Under the pieces are notes generated by a model. That model was not told the DNA's origin. It saw only the letters and a program-made list of their open reading frames with translations, and ran no database searches. 64,000 bases of DNA from SIAQ01 sp964484265. Lineage in GTDB: Bacteria > Planctomycetota > Planctomycetia > Gemmatales > Gemmataceae. The position numbers and the translations under genes were made by a program. Shown here piece after piece: positions 8,337 to 17,011 of the stretch; the first letter of the stretch is position 1; every line of letters starts with the position of its first letter. Location of the stretch: NCBI GenBank assembly GCA_964484265.1, contig CAZAFH010000003.1, positions 1-64,000 on the forward strand, in the 5' to 3' direction.

Positions 8337-9713
8337 CTAGAACAACTGCGGAATCGGTTGTGCTTCGACCAGTCGGACCGGACGGTCACCGGGGCCAGGC
8401 ATCGTGACGGTATCGAGGTTGATGCCCATGCCCTGATAGATCGAAGCGAGGATCTGCGGTGGTTCGATTGGGTTGTCGTGGGGCCTGGACCCGATACGGT
8501 CGGTCGAGCCGATGACCTGTCCGCCGCGGATGTTGCCGCCCGCCAGGAAATTCGTCCAGGCCTGGGGGTAATGATCGCGTCCGCCTCGACCGTTGAGGCG
8601 TGGCGTCCGGCCGAATTCGCTGAGCACCGCGACCACGGTGTCTTGCAGCATTCCGCGCTGTTCTAGATCGTCCAGAAGAGCGGTGAAGGCCCAGTCGAAC
8701 TGAGGACAGAGGTGGCGTTCGTAATCGGCGTAGGTGTTGTTCAACCCTCCGCCATCCGCGTGCATGTCCCAGCAGGTTTGGCCAAACACCGTGTCGAAGT
8801 GGTTCACGGTGACGAAGCGTACCCCAGCCTCGATCATTCGACGGGCCATCAGGCAGCTTTGGCCAAGCGTGTTTCGGCCATAACGGTCGCGCGTCCGCGG
8901 CGTTTCGAGGCTGAGGTCGAACGCCTCCTTCGCACGCTGCGACGTCAACAGCCGAAAGGCTCGGCCATAGGAACTGTCATGCATGCTCGTCGAGCGCGTT
9001 TCCGTTCGGCGTTGCAGTTGATCGAGTTGGCCGAGAAGTTCGCGGCGGGCGTCCATGCGAGAGGCCGACATGCCTGTCGGCACTTCGAGATCCGCGACGC
9101 GGAAGTTGGCGGAGGCCGGATCCGCGCCGAGGAAGAACGGCTCGTGCGCACTGCCGAGATGACCAGCAGTTTGGCCGTGCAGATTGCCCGCGCCGGTGTT
9201 GCCGATCGGGCCAGGCAGTATCACGTTGGCCGGCAGTTCGCTGCGTTGGCCAAACGTTCGCGAGATCACGCTGCCCATGCAGGGTTTGATGCTGTCGGCG
9301 TTGAAGTCGTGACCGGTCATCATCCAGCGTTGGCCGTTTTCGTGCGTCGCGCCGGTGCGGTGATGCAGACTGCGAATCAGCGAGACCTTGTCCATCTTCC
9401 GCGCCATCAGCGGGAAATGCTCGCAAATCTGCACGCCATTGACATTGGTACGGATCGGGCGGAATCGCCCGCGAACTTCCGAAGGCGCATCCGGCTTCAT
9501 GTCCCACGTATCGACATGGCCAGGAGAACCCACGAGGAAGATCGTGATGCAATTCTTGATGCGAGCGCGACTACCATCGATGGCGTCGGCGGCCTGGAGT
9601 TTCATCAGGTTCGGGAGGTTCAAGCCCGCCATCGCCGTCGCGCCCACGGTGAGAAATCCGCGCCGCGTCAACCCCGAACAGAGCGAGACTTTTTCGTTGC
9701 CTATGTTCAGCAT
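8337..9713 (-). CDS. DUF1501 family protein with Tat-type signal
   Basis: 458 residues. The N-terminus LTRRGFLTVGATAMAG is a twin-arginine-like signal. The core fits DUF1501 (sulfatase/alkaline-phosphatase-like fold): CITIFLVGSPGHVDTWDMKP, the region around RSLHHRTGATHENGQRWMMTGH, VNHFDTVFGQTCWDMH, and VAVLSEFGRTPRLNGRGGRDHYP near the C-terminus. These are predicted periplasmic hydrolase-fold proteins with unknown substrates. It is the second gene of the operon, 45 bases after the 101-residue gene and 111 before the PPC gene. A second, divergent copy is at 40506-41795. Confidence 0.92.
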   Translation of the reverse strand: MLNIGNEKVSLCSGLTRRGFLTVGATAMAGLNLPNLMKLQAADAIDGSRARIKNCITIFLVGSPGHVDTWDMKPDAPSEVRGRFRPIRTNVNGVQICEHFPLMARKMDKVSLIRSLHHRTGATHENGQRWMMTGHDFNADSIKPCMGSVISRTFGQRSELPANVILPGPIGNTGAGNLHGQTAGHLGSAHEPFFLGADPASANFRVADLEVPTGMSASRMDARRELLGQLDQLQRRTETRSTSMHDSSYGRAFRLLTSQRAKEAFDLSLETPRTRDRYGRNTLGQSCLMARRMIEAGVRFVTVNHFDTVFGQTCWDMHADGGGLNNTYADYERHLCPQFDWAFTALLDDLEQRGMLQDTVVAVLSEFGRTPRLNGRGGRDHYPQAWTNFLAGGNIRGGQVIGSTDRIGSRPHDNPIEPPQILASIYQGMGINLDTVTMPGPGDRPVRLVEAQPIPQLF

Positions 9714-9758
9714 GCGATATCTCCGCGATCGGCCATTTCGACCGGTATTGAATGTGTA

Positions 9759-10064
9759 TTAGATGCGGTAGGTTACGACGTTCGACACGTTGATGAATCG
9801 GCTCTGGGTGAATTCCCCCTGAGCGTTCTTGGCATAGTTGATGTAGTGCCACATCTGCAATACGACCGTGTATTCGCCCGAAGCGGTATCGGGATGCTCG
9901 TAGGCGAGATCCGGCCGAGCGTTCACCGTTGCGATGACCTGGCCATTTCGGCGGATTTCCCACTGCAGGCGTAACCCCCAATCGTTGGTCACGTCACTGC
10001 GGACAAGGCGACGCCCTTCGAGCCTAATGGTGGCTTCGGGCCTGCCCTCGAAACGTTGTTCCAT
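9759..10064 (-). CDS. Small uncharacterised protein heading the DUF1501 operon
   Basis: 101 residues, family not recognised. No signal peptide or transmembrane helix. Alternating hydrophobic strands (ATIRLEGRRLV, LRLQWEIRRNGQVIATV, GEYTVVLQMWHYI, SRFINVSNVVTYRI) suggest a small all-beta, Ig/fibronectin-like fold. The ATG start at 10064 has a GGGGGGCTGAC-type purine stretch upstream, read on the minus strand. The 45-base gap to DUF1501 supports co-transcription, so it may act with the exported DUF1501, PPC and DUF1549/1553 set although it lacks an export signal itself. Confidence 0.7.
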   Translation of the reverse strand: MEQRFEGRPEATIRLEGRRLVRSDVTNDWGLRLQWEIRRNGQVIATVNARPDLAYEHPDTASGEYTVVLQMWHYINYAKNAQGEFTQSRFINVSNVVTYRI

Positions 10065-10228
10065 CTGTCAGCCCCCCTGGAATCGCACGCGAGAATAAAC
10101 AGAAACGAGAAATAACGGTAGGATGCAATCTAGCGGATTATTTTCAGCCATTTTAATGTTTTTGGCCAACGACACAAGAGAAAAATAAAAAAACCTGCGT
10201 CAAAAGTGAAATAGAAGAGAGGGCTGCC

Positions 10229-10702
10229 ATGTTTCAGGGGCAACTGATCGGGATCTATATCACCCCGCGCAAGGGGACTGACTTGCAATCGGTGGACCGC
10301 GTCGAGGCCGTCGCAGGACAGGGTCTCGTCGGCGACCGCTACTTCGCGAAAGACGGAACCTACTCCGCGAAGGACGGGCCAGACCGCGAGGTCACGCTCA
10401 TCGAGATTGAGGCGCTCGACGGCCTGGCCAGCGAATACGAACTCACGCTGACCCCGGCGCAATCTCGCCGCAACCTGCTGACGCGAGGCGTACCGCTCAA
10501 TCATCTCGTCGGTAGAACGTTCAAGGTGGGCGACGTCATTCTGAGAGGCATTCGCCTGTGCGAGCCGTGTGGACATCTCGAAAAGTTGACGTGCAAAGGC
10601 GTCGAAAAGGGCCTGAAACATCGCGGCGGTCTACGCGCTCAGATCGTGAAGGGCGGCATTTTGACGGTGAACGCAGCTGTTGTTCCAGATGAGCTAGTGT
10701 AA
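10229..10702 (+). CDS. MOSC domain-containing protein
   Basis: 157 residues, nearly all one MOSC domain (the C-terminal domain of molybdenum cofactor sulfurases; also YiiM/YuaD-like proteins). Visible features: GLVGDRYF at about 32-39, REVTLIEIEAL, RRNLLTRGVPLN and the conserved Cys region RLCEPCGHL (Cys111, Cys114). The family binds Moco or sulfur, often through that Cys. Molybdopterin genes occur at 32.4-34.2 kb but are not adjacent. The ATG at 10229 follows AGAGAGGGCTGCC, an acceptable ribosome-binding site. It is divergent from the DUF1501 operon. Confidence 0.9.
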   Translation: MFQGQLIGIYITPRKGTDLQSVDRVEAVAGQGLVGDRYFAKDGTYSAKDGPDREVTLIEIEALDGLASEYELTLTPAQSRRNLLTRGVPLNHLVGRTFKVGDVILRGIRLCEPCGHLEKLTCKGVEKGLKHRGGLRAQIVKGGILTVNAAVVPDELV

Positions 10703-10716
10703 TTTGGCGAGCCAGG

Positions 10717-10768
10717 AGCGTGAGCGACTGGAGGACCAAGGTGGGCGGGCCTCTCGTCGCTGACGCTC
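10717..10768. repeat. Inverted repeat with 13-base arms
   Basis: GAGCGTGAGCGAC at 10717-10729 is the exact reverse complement of GTCGCTCACGCTC bar one base as found at 10756-10768 (GTCGCTGACGCTC). It lies 15 bases after the MOSC stop codon. No T-run is present. REP-like element is the simplest reading. Confidence 0.6.
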
Positions 10769-10829
10769 AACGCTCGGCAGAAACACATGGCCAATTCGAG
10801 CGCTTGGACAAGCGCATTCAAACAAATCA

Positions 10830-11088
10830 GCCCAGGGCAGAGCGTAACGGCGAAGCCGCGCAGCGCCGATATGGGTAAACGATTGCCCTGGGCACAAGAT
10901 CTGAAGAAACACCGCGAAACGTATCGATGCCGCAATCTCTGGCGAAGTACTTGCAACTATCGATTATTACGCTTGGGATGGACGATCCGATTTGGCGTTG
11001 TTTCGCCCTTTCAGAGCTACTTTTTCCCGCCTCGGAAACCCGGGGGCGCTGCGCGGTATCGCCGCTGCGCTCTGCCATGGGCCGTGGG
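10830..11088. repeat. Imperfect long inverted repeat pair (possible MITE-like element)
   Basis: The stretch at 10830-10866 (GCCCAGGGCAGAGCG... to CCGCGCAGCG) reappears reverse-complemented at about 11052-11088 (CGCTGCGCGG... to CTGCCATGGGC) with several mismatches. About 185 bases of non-coding sequence lie between. There is no transposase and no visible target-site duplication, so a non-autonomous mobile element is a guess. Confidence 0.45.
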
Positions 11089-11115
11089 TGCAAAGTCCCC
11101 AGCGTGGCGTCACTA

Positions 11116-11568
11116 TCATAACTCATGCGGCGCCAGTAGTGACAACGGATACCAGTCAATATTTCGCGCAATCCAATAGACGAACACGATCACCATTAGC
11201 GTTCGCTGCCCCCAAAGCGGCATTTCGATGCCCGGTGCTTTCTTGCCTGTCCAGAGCTCGATAGTCACTCGACACGTCACATAACCGATCAACGGCAACA
11301 GGAGGACCATCAGCGCGTTGTACGCCATCGCCCTCTGGAATTCGCCGTGCAGTATCGCATGCGTGCAGCGTGTCGCACCACAAGCGGGGCAGTGGAATCC
11401 CGTCATCCAGTGAAACGGGCATGGCACATACGAATATTGCGTGGGCGAATAGGTATTGAGCAAACTCACGCCGACAGGCACGACAACTGCAAAAAAAAGC
11501 ACGATCAAGATTCGTGCCGCCCAGGGTTTTCGATTCGGCTGAGGTTCGTTCATCGTAATGGAGATCAT
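11116..11568 (-). CDS. DUF2752 family membrane protein
   Basis: 150 residues. The diagnostic DUF2752 motif CPFHWMTGFHCPACGATRCTHAILHG is present in parts (CPFHWMTGFHCPACGATR). Three hydrophobic helices are seen at about 14-32 (ILIVLFFAVVVPVGV), 82-102 (ALMVLLLPLIGYVTCRV) and 122-138 (LMVIVFVYWIARNI). Small inner-membrane proteins of unknown function. A second in-frame ATG at 11553 gives a protein five residues shorter; neither start has a strong ribosome-binding site. It lies 33 bases after the cobalamin methyltransferase gene on the same strand. Confidence 0.85.
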   Translation of the reverse strand: MISITMNEPQPNRKPWAARILIVLFFAVVVPVGVSLLNTYSPTQYSYVPCPFHWMTGFHCPACGATRCTHAILHGEFQRAMAYNALMVLLLPLIGYVTCRVTIELWTGKKAPGIEMPLWGQRTLMVIVFVYWIARNIDWYPLSLLAPHEL

Positions 11569-11601
11569 CGAAATAATCCCGCGTGATCCGCGAGCAAACG
11601 C

Positions 11602-12846
11602 CTACGAAGCGGGCTTGACTATCGTGAGCAGGAACGTCGGGTTCAGCGCCTCGAATCGCATGGTTTCGAGTTGCTCGTTGCCTCGGGCGATATTGACGAG
11701 CATGCCATCGATCGACGGAGCGAGCGCCTTCATGGCCGTCTGGGTCGCGCTCAGTGCTTCGAGGGAAGCGACATTGACGACGAGCCGTCCGCCAGGACGC
11801 AACACGCGGAAGACCGATTCCAACAGCCGAGCGACCTCGCGGCGAATGCCGCCGACGAAAACCGCATCGGGATCGGGCAGTCCATTAAAGGCGGCGGGCG
11901 CCATGCCGTGCACGGCGGTCAGATTCTTCACGCCAAACGTCTGAGCGTTGGCGACGATCAGATGGTAATCGGCAACATCCTGCTCGATGGCATAGACCAT
12001 TCCGGCAGTCGCCAGCTGGGCGGCTTCGATGGCGACCGCGCCCGAGCCCGCGCCTATGTCCCAGACTACGGAACCCTGTTGCACGTCGAGCTTGGCCAGG
12101 GCGAGGGCGCGTACCTCGGCGCCGGTGATCAGGCCGCTTTTCGGCCGGCTTTGAATGAAAGCGTCGTCGGGATTGCCGAAGCGCCGAAATCGATTCGGGG
12201 TTTTCTGCAGATCGGGCCGATCGGGTTTGCGTTTCAGGATCATCACGTTGAGCGCGTCGAAGTCCATCTCCTGAATTTCGAGCAGGTCGCCCTGAGTGAC
12301 CCGTTCGTTTGGAGCGCCGAGGTTCTCGCATACGAAAACCCGGAAGTAATCAATTCCTCGCGCGAGTAGCTTCTTCGCGATAATCGGCGGGGTCTCTTCG
12401 TCGCTGGTGAAGATGCCGACGGTCTCAGCGGTTCGCACGCGATCTAGCACGCTTTCCAGCGAGTGCGTCGCCAGGTTGGTGAGGTAGGCCTCTTCCCACG
12501 ATTCCTTGATGCGAGCGAAGGCGAGTTGCATGGTGCTGACGTGAGGCCAAACCTCGAAACGGTCATTCCCGAGTTTTTCGCAGAGATAGCGAGCGACGCC
12601 GTAAAACAGCGGATCGCCGCCGGCGAGCACGACCGTTCGCTTGTTGCCCGCCGATTCGAGTCGGCGCACGGCATCGTGAAGATTGCCCGAGAGGAGCATC
12701 CGTTCCGCTGATAACTCGGGCACGAGTGCAAGGGCCGCCTCGGCGCCGAGAATCAATTCGGCGGATTGCAATAACTCGCGAGGCTTCCCCGCGAGGCCGC
12801 CGATGCCGTCGGTGCCGATGCCAATGATGTGGATTTTGTGTTCCAT
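11602..12846 (-). CDS. cobL: Bifunctional precorrin-6Y C5,15-methyltransferase / decarboxylase (CbiE-CbiT type)
   Basis: 414 residues from the ATG at 12846; a longer frame to 12969 adds a non-conserved tail. The N-terminal half (1-205) is a tetrapyrrole methylase, CbiE: HKIHIIGIGTDGIGGL, VVLAGGDPLFYGVA, VSTMQLAFARIKESWEEA. The C-terminal half is CbiT: GLITGAEVRALALAKLD, then a class I SAM-binding VWDIGAGSGAVAIEAAQLA and DAVFVGGIRREV. The fusion performs C5 and C15 methylation and C12 acetate decarboxylation of precorrin-6B in corrin-ring synthesis. No other cobalamin gene is in the window, so it is isolated. I saw no cobalamin riboswitch upstream, but did not search rigorously. Confidence 0.92.
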   Translation of the reverse strand: MEHKIHIIGIGTDGIGGLAGKPRELLQSAELILGAEAALALVPELSAERMLLSGNLHDAVRRLESAGNKRTVVLAGGDPLFYGVARYLCEKLGNDRFEVWPHVSTMQLAFARIKESWEEAYLTNLATHSLESVLDRVRTAETVGIFTSDEETPPIIAKKLLARGIDYFRVFVCENLGAPNERVTQGDLLEIQEMDFDALNVMILKRKPDRPDLQKTPNRFRRFGNPDDAFIQSRPKSGLITGAEVRALALAKLDVQQGSVVWDIGAGSGAVAIEAAQLATAGMVYAIEQDVADYHLIVANAQTFGVKNLTAVHGMAPAAFNGLPDPDAVFVGGIRREVARLLESVFRVLRPGGRLVVNVASLEALSATQTAMKALAPSIDGMLVNIARGNEQLETMRFEALNPTFLLTIVKPAS

Positions 12847-13020
12847 GGATTCGACCGCTTCTCGCCAAACGATAGGAGATTCCCGCGTTTGGGTATGGTA
12901 TCGAGTGCAAGCGAGGCAACAAGTCCGCTTGAATCTTCCTGTTTTGCCCTTTCCGCATAAACGCGCCATTGCGGAAACGACGCGAATTGCTGAAAATAAC
13001 TACAAGCAAGGAGAATGACG

Positions 13021-14121
13021 ATGTCACCGCATCTGACGCGATTGCTCGACGCCTTCGATCCGACGTTGCCGCTTTCTCGGGCCCGTACGATTCCGAGTGC
13101 GTGGTACTTCGACGATGAAGTCTACGCTTTGGAATGTGCCAAGGTTTTCGGCGACACCTGGCAATATGTCGGGCGTTCAGACGTCGTCGCCGAGCCGGGT
13201 TCCTTTCTGACAACGGAAATTGCCGGGCAGCCGATCCTCGTGGTGCGTGATGACAAGAGCGTGTTGCACGCATTTCACAATGCCTGCCGGCACCGGGCGG
13301 CACAGGTCATCAACGATCCGTGCGGTCACGCGACCAAGTTGCGCTGCCGCTATCACGGTTGGACCTACGATCTCACCGGTCGCCTGCGAGGCACGCCAGA
13401 GTTCGACGGCGTCGAGGAATTCCGCAAGGAAGATCACGGCCTGCCGACGATGCATGTTGAGACATGGGGACCGTTCGTATTCGTGCATATGGGCGAGCCA
13501 AAGCAGACGCTCGCGGATTGGCTCACGCCGTTTCCGACGATGACGAAAGACCTCGGACTGGACAAGCTTCGTTTCTTCGGGCAGCGCGACTACGTGCTCG
13601 ATTGCAACTGGAAGGTTTTCGTCGATAACTACCAAGACGGCGGTTACCACGTCAACACTGTGCACCCCGGCCTCGCGGGAGCGCTTGACTATTCCGGCTA
13701 TCGCACCGTCAATCATGAGTATAACAGCGTGCAGATCAGCCCGATCAAACCTTCGGACGATCCCACGGTCAACAAGGTCCGCACCGGAACTCATGCGTAC
13801 TACTGGTGGTTGTTTCCGAATCTGATGATCAATCTCTACCAGGGCGTCATGGATACCAACTGGGTCGTGCCGCTCGGGCCAGACCGCTGCCGGGTGTTTT
13901 TCGATTTCTATTTCACTGACGTTGAATCCGAGGAGGCCAAGCGATTCAACGAGGCAAGCGTCGCCGTGGCCCATCAAGTTCAGCTCGAAGACATCAGCGT
14001 GTGCGACGAAGTGCAGCGAGGCCTCAAGAGCCGGTCGTACGACACCGGGCGCTTCAGCGTCAAGCGCGAGGCGGGCGGATATTTCTTCCATCAACTGCTG
14101 GCGCGGATGCTGCGAATGTAA
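13021..14121 (+). CDS. Rieske [2Fe-2S] aromatic-ring-hydroxylating-type oxygenase, alpha subunit
   Basis: 366 residues. The AAGGAG-type site at 13008-13013 sits 7 bases before the ATG at 13021, which is preferred over the ATG at 13015. Rieske cluster ligands: Cys89-x-His91 (CRHRAAQ) and Cys109-x2-His112 (CRYHGWTYDLTG). The C-terminal catalytic domain follows, with the bridging Asp/His region NWKVFVDNYQDGGYHVNTVHPG, giving mononuclear-iron ligands around HVNTVH. It should be a cytoplasmic non-haem iron oxygenase needing a reductase; none is adjacent. The choline/carnitine-type or general RHO subfamily cannot be settled by eye. Followed by the HIT gene at 12 bases. Confidence 0.9.
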   Translation: MSPHLTRLLDAFDPTLPLSRARTIPSAWYFDDEVYALECAKVFGDTWQYVGRSDVVAEPGSFLTTEIAGQPILVVRDDKSVLHAFHNACRHRAAQVINDPCGHATKLRCRYHGWTYDLTGRLRGTPEFDGVEEFRKEDHGLPTMHVETWGPFVFVHMGEPKQTLADWLTPFPTMTKDLGLDKLRFFGQRDYVLDCNWKVFVDNYQDGGYHVNTVHPGLAGALDYSGYRTVNHEYNSVQISPIKPSDDPTVNKVRTGTHAYYWWLFPNLMINLYQGVMDTNWVVPLGPDRCRVFFDFYFTDVESEEAKRFNEASVAVAHQVQLEDISVCDEVQRGLKSRSYDTGRFSVKREAGGYFFHQLLARMLRM

Positions 14122-14133
14122 CGAGGAGAACCC

Positions 14134-14637
14134 ATGGATCGATTATGGGCGCCGTGGCGCCTGGCATACATCGCAAGCGCGCAACCGCCTGCTGTCGGGG
14201 ATCGGTGCTTCATCTGCGCGAACTTGGCCGAGGGAACCGAGCGCGACGCGGAAAATCTGATCGCCGAGCGCGGCAAGAGGTCGGTCGTGGTGCTTAACCG
14301 ATTTCCGTACAACAACGGGCATCTACTCGTGGCGCCCAATGCGCACAAGGCCGAACTCGCCGATCTGGAGATCGACGAGGTGCTGGAGATCCAGCAATCG
14401 ATCGCGCGGCTCGTCGGCGTGTTACGAAAGCTTATGAAGCCAGACGGATTCAATATCGGCCTGAATATCGGCCGGTCCGCCGGAGCGGGGTTGCCGGGGC
14501 ATCTGCACTGGCACATCGTGCCGCGCTGGGACGGCGATACGAATTTCATGCCGGTGTTGACCGATACACGTGTAATCGTTCAGTCGCTTGAGCAACTACA
14601 GGCTCTCGTGTTCGCCGAACTGAAGGAAAACTACTGA
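14134..14637 (+). CDS. HIT family nucleotide-binding protein
   Basis: 167 residues. The HIT motif HLHWHIVPRW gives His123, His125 and His127. The N-terminal WAPWRLAYI and the CFIC motif near 25-28 are typical of the AP4A phosphorylase-like branch of HIT hydrolases in actinobacteria and planctomycetes. NRFPYNNGHLLVAP forms the central strand. The likely reaction is nucleotide phosphoryl or adenylyl transfer/hydrolysis (Ap4A-like substrates). A strong ribosome-binding site (CGAGGAGAACCC) precedes the ATG. It is co-oriented with the Rieske gene, 12 bases away. Confidence 0.92.
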   Translation: MDRLWAPWRLAYIASAQPPAVGDRCFICANLAEGTERDAENLIAERGKRSVVVLNRFPYNNGHLLVAPNAHKAELADLEIDEVLEIQQSIARLVGVLRKLMKPDGFNIGLNIGRSAGAGLPGHLHWHIVPRWDGDTNFMPVLTDTRVIVQSLEQLQALVFAELKENY

Positions 14638-14653
14638 ACGATGATCTGCCTTT

Positions 14654-14711
14654 TCCGCTTGCGGAGTAGCGCTCAACGAGGCGCCGTGCTGTGCGCCAAG
14701 TCGCAAGCGGA
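14654..14711. repeat. Intergenic palindromic repeat, family A
   Basis: TCCGCTTGCGG at the left and TCGCAAGCGGA at the right frame a GC-rich centre (TAGCGCTC, GGCGCCGTGCT, GCCAAG). It lies in the 110-base gap between the HIT and histidine-kinase genes. It resembles the elements at 3369 and 38546 and, in its centre, the one at 17012. Confidence 0.6.
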
Positions 14712-14747
14712 ATATCTCTCTTACGCTGCACTTGAGGTTCCCCAGCC

Positions 14748-16982
14748 ATGTCCGACCTATTGTTTATCGTCGATAACCACGGCATTATCGAATGCATCGG
14801 TCAGGCCGCTGCGGAGACCTTTGGCTATACTCGAGACGAATTGCTGGGCAAGCCGTTCCATTTGATCATGGAATGCCCCGACCCGTCTGCCGTCGTGAAG
14901 CCGCCTTTCACTTGGATGAGCGCCTCGGCTCACCCGATTCTACAGGGCATTCGCCGCGACGGCACGCGATTCCCGCTGCGTTTGACGCAGCATGACATCC
15001 ACAGTTCGCAAGAACACCATTATGTGATGCAGTTGCGCGATCCCCATGTGGAACTGCCCGATGAACGTGTCTTCCTTCGGCATAAGGACCTTTACGAATT
15101 GGCGACGGAGCAAGGCCGAATCAGCGTCTGGGAAGTCGATTATCGCACGAACAACTTCGAATTCTCGCCGGTGCTGGGTAAGATTCTCGGCATCCCGTCC
15201 GAACAGATTCCGACGACAGTCGATGGCTGGCGGGCGTATTTTAATCCCGATGATTGGTTGGCCATCGAAGCCGACTCCAAGCGAATGCTCACGAAGGAAA
15301 TCGACAACATCAACCTCGTGGCCCGCATGCGGCACACCAACGGGAAGACGCTCTGCGTCCTGATTCGCGGCCAGGCCGTATTTGACGCCGCCAACATGCC
15401 GATCCGCTCAATGGGGACCGTGATCGACATCACCGACCGGCGCGATGCGGAATTCGAGCGTGATCTTTTTTTTACGTTGTCGCTCGACATGCTCTGCGTA
15501 GCCAATCTCGAAGCCAAATTCGTGCGGTTGAATCCATCGTTCTGCAAAACACTCGGATACACCAACGAGGAAATGGAAGGCAAACCCTACCTCGAATTCG
15601 TCCACACCGACGACCAGGCTGCAACGCTCGACGCCACGGCCGATCTACGAACCGGCAAGAACGTGACGAGCTTCGAAAACCGTTATCGCTGCAAGGACAA
15701 CACGTACCGGTGGCTATCCTGGAAATGCCCCGCTCCCGAGCCTGGATCGGACAAGCTCTATGCCGTGGCACGTGACGTCACCCAGGAACGAAAGGCGAAG
15801 GCCGAACTGGAGCAGGCGCTCGCCGAAGCCGAGAGAGCGAATAACGCCAAGAGCGAGTTCCTTTCACGCATGAGCCATGAGCTGCGCACGCCGCTCAATG
15901 CGATCCTCGGCTTCGGCCAACTCTTGCAGCGTGACGGAATCACTGCTCGTCAGAAGGAGTATGTGGACCTGATGGTGAACGGCGGAAAGCACCTGCTCAG
16001 CCTGATTAACGAAGTGCTCGACATCACGCGAATCGAAGCCGGAAAGCTCGAGGTTTCACCCGAGTCGGTGGCCTTAGGTGACGTGGTTCGCGAGGCCGTC
16101 GATCTCACGCAAACGCTCTCCAACGCACGCGGGATCCACATGAGCGTTGACGAAACCAGTTTGAACGAATGCTGGGTTCATGCCGATCGGCAACGATTGC
16201 TTCAGGTGGTTCTCAATTTGGTGTCGAATGCCATCAAGTACAACTCGGATCGAGGCCAGGTTGACCTGCGCGCGGAACACGCCGAAACAAATCGTGTGCG
16301 TCTCCACGTCAGAGACACGGGTGCAGGAATCACGGCAGAGAAACAGAAGCGGCTCTTCACGCCGTTCGATCGTCTTGGAGCCGAGGCGACGAACATCGAA
16401 GGCAGCGGCCTGGGGCTTGCCCTGAGCCGCAGCCTCATGGAATTCATGGGCGGCGCGCTTACGTGCAAATCCGAAAGAGGAATGGGTAGTACGTTTACCC
16501 TCGAATTGCCCGCGGGACAGAAACCCTGCGCAAAGTTGAAACTTACCGGCGAAAACGGCGCCTCCGCTCCGGGCTCGGCTCGAGGTTTCTTGCTTCTCTA
16601 TGTCGAAGATAATCTCGCGAACCTTCAGCTCATCGAGGCGGTACTCGGTTTTCGGCCAGGCATCCAGATGAAGTCCGCTTTGCAAGGCGGGATCGGCCTG
16701 GAGCTGGCCCGTGAGCTCGTTCCTGACTTGATCCTGCTCGACATCCACCTGCCCGACATGCGCGGCTCCGACGTGATCGCCGCGATAAAAGCCGATCCGC
16801 GGATTTGCCACATTCCGGTGGTGGTGATTAGCGCGGATGCGACGAAGCACCAGATCCAGCTATTGCGCGACGCCGGCGCATGTGATTACTTGACTAAACC
16901 GATCGATGTTGATCAATTTCTGCGCGTTATCGACGAGTTTGTTAGAAAGTCACATAAGGAAGAAATGATCTGTGCGAAATGA
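14748..16982 (+). CDS. Soluble PAS hybrid histidine kinase with C-terminal receiver
   Basis: 744 residues. Order: PAS at about 1-100 (opens SDLLFIVDNHGIIECIG), PAS at about 113-235, PAS/PAC at about 236-348 (DMLCVANLEAKFVRLNPSF), short coiled linker, HisKA with FLSRMSHELRTPLN (His377), HATPase_c with LNLVSNAIKYN, RDTGAGI and GSGLGLALSRSL, then a receiver domain with acidic pair in YVEDN, phosphoacceptor Asp665 (LLDIHLPDM) and Lys717 (LTKPID). No membrane segment, so it senses a cytoplasmic signal; no ligand-binding residue can be assigned. The phosphorelay would need a separate Hpt or response regulator, and none is nearby. It follows the HIT gene after a 110-base gap holding a repeat. Confidence 0.93.
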   Translation: MSDLLFIVDNHGIIECIGQAAAETFGYTRDELLGKPFHLIMECPDPSAVVKPPFTWMSASAHPILQGIRRDGTRFPLRLTQHDIHSSQEHHYVMQLRDPHVELPDERVFLRHKDLYELATEQGRISVWEVDYRTNNFEFSPVLGKILGIPSEQIPTTVDGWRAYFNPDDWLAIEADSKRMLTKEIDNINLVARMRHTNGKTLCVLIRGQAVFDAANMPIRSMGTVIDITDRRDAEFERDLFFTLSLDMLCVANLEAKFVRLNPSFCKTLGYTNEEMEGKPYLEFVHTDDQAATLDATADLRTGKNVTSFENRYRCKDNTYRWLSWKCPAPEPGSDKLYAVARDVTQERKAKAELEQALAEAERANNAKSEFLSRMSHELRTPLNAILGFGQLLQRDGITARQKEYVDLMVNGGKHLLSLINEVLDITRIEAGKLEVSPESVALGDVVREAVDLTQTLSNARGIHMSVDETSLNECWVHADRQRLLQVVLNLVSNAIKYNSDRGQVDLRAEHAETNRVRLHVRDTGAGITAEKQKRLFTPFDRLGAEATNIEGSGLGLALSRSLMEFMGGALTCKSERGMGSTFTLELPAGQKPCAKLKLTGENGASAPGSARGFLLLYVEDNLANLQLIEAVLGFRPGIQMKSALQGGIGLELARELVPDLILLDIHLPDMRGSDVIAAIKADPRICHIPVVVISADATKHQIQLLRDAGACDYLTKPIDVDQFLRVIDEFVRKSHKEEMICAK

Positions 16983-17011
16983 CGGTTTCATGATTCCGAC
17001 GCGGAAAATCC

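Larger units (their letters stand above)
10703..11115. other. 413-base gene-free, repeat-filled region
   Basis: No convincing gene. It holds an inverted repeat with arms GAGCGTGAGCGAC (10717-10729) and GTCGCTGACGCTC (10756-10768), a GCCCAGGGCA/TGCCCTGGGC pair (10830-10839 / 10884-10893) and a longer imperfect inverted pair at about 10830-10866 and 11052-11088. Small open frames here follow the repeats and show no protein-family character. Confidence 0.65.

Noticed and set aside
12847..13020. Cobalamin riboswitch upstream of cobL
   Set aside because: I looked for a B12-box-like stretch and found none I could support. The gap is also short, 174 bases shared by two divergent genes.
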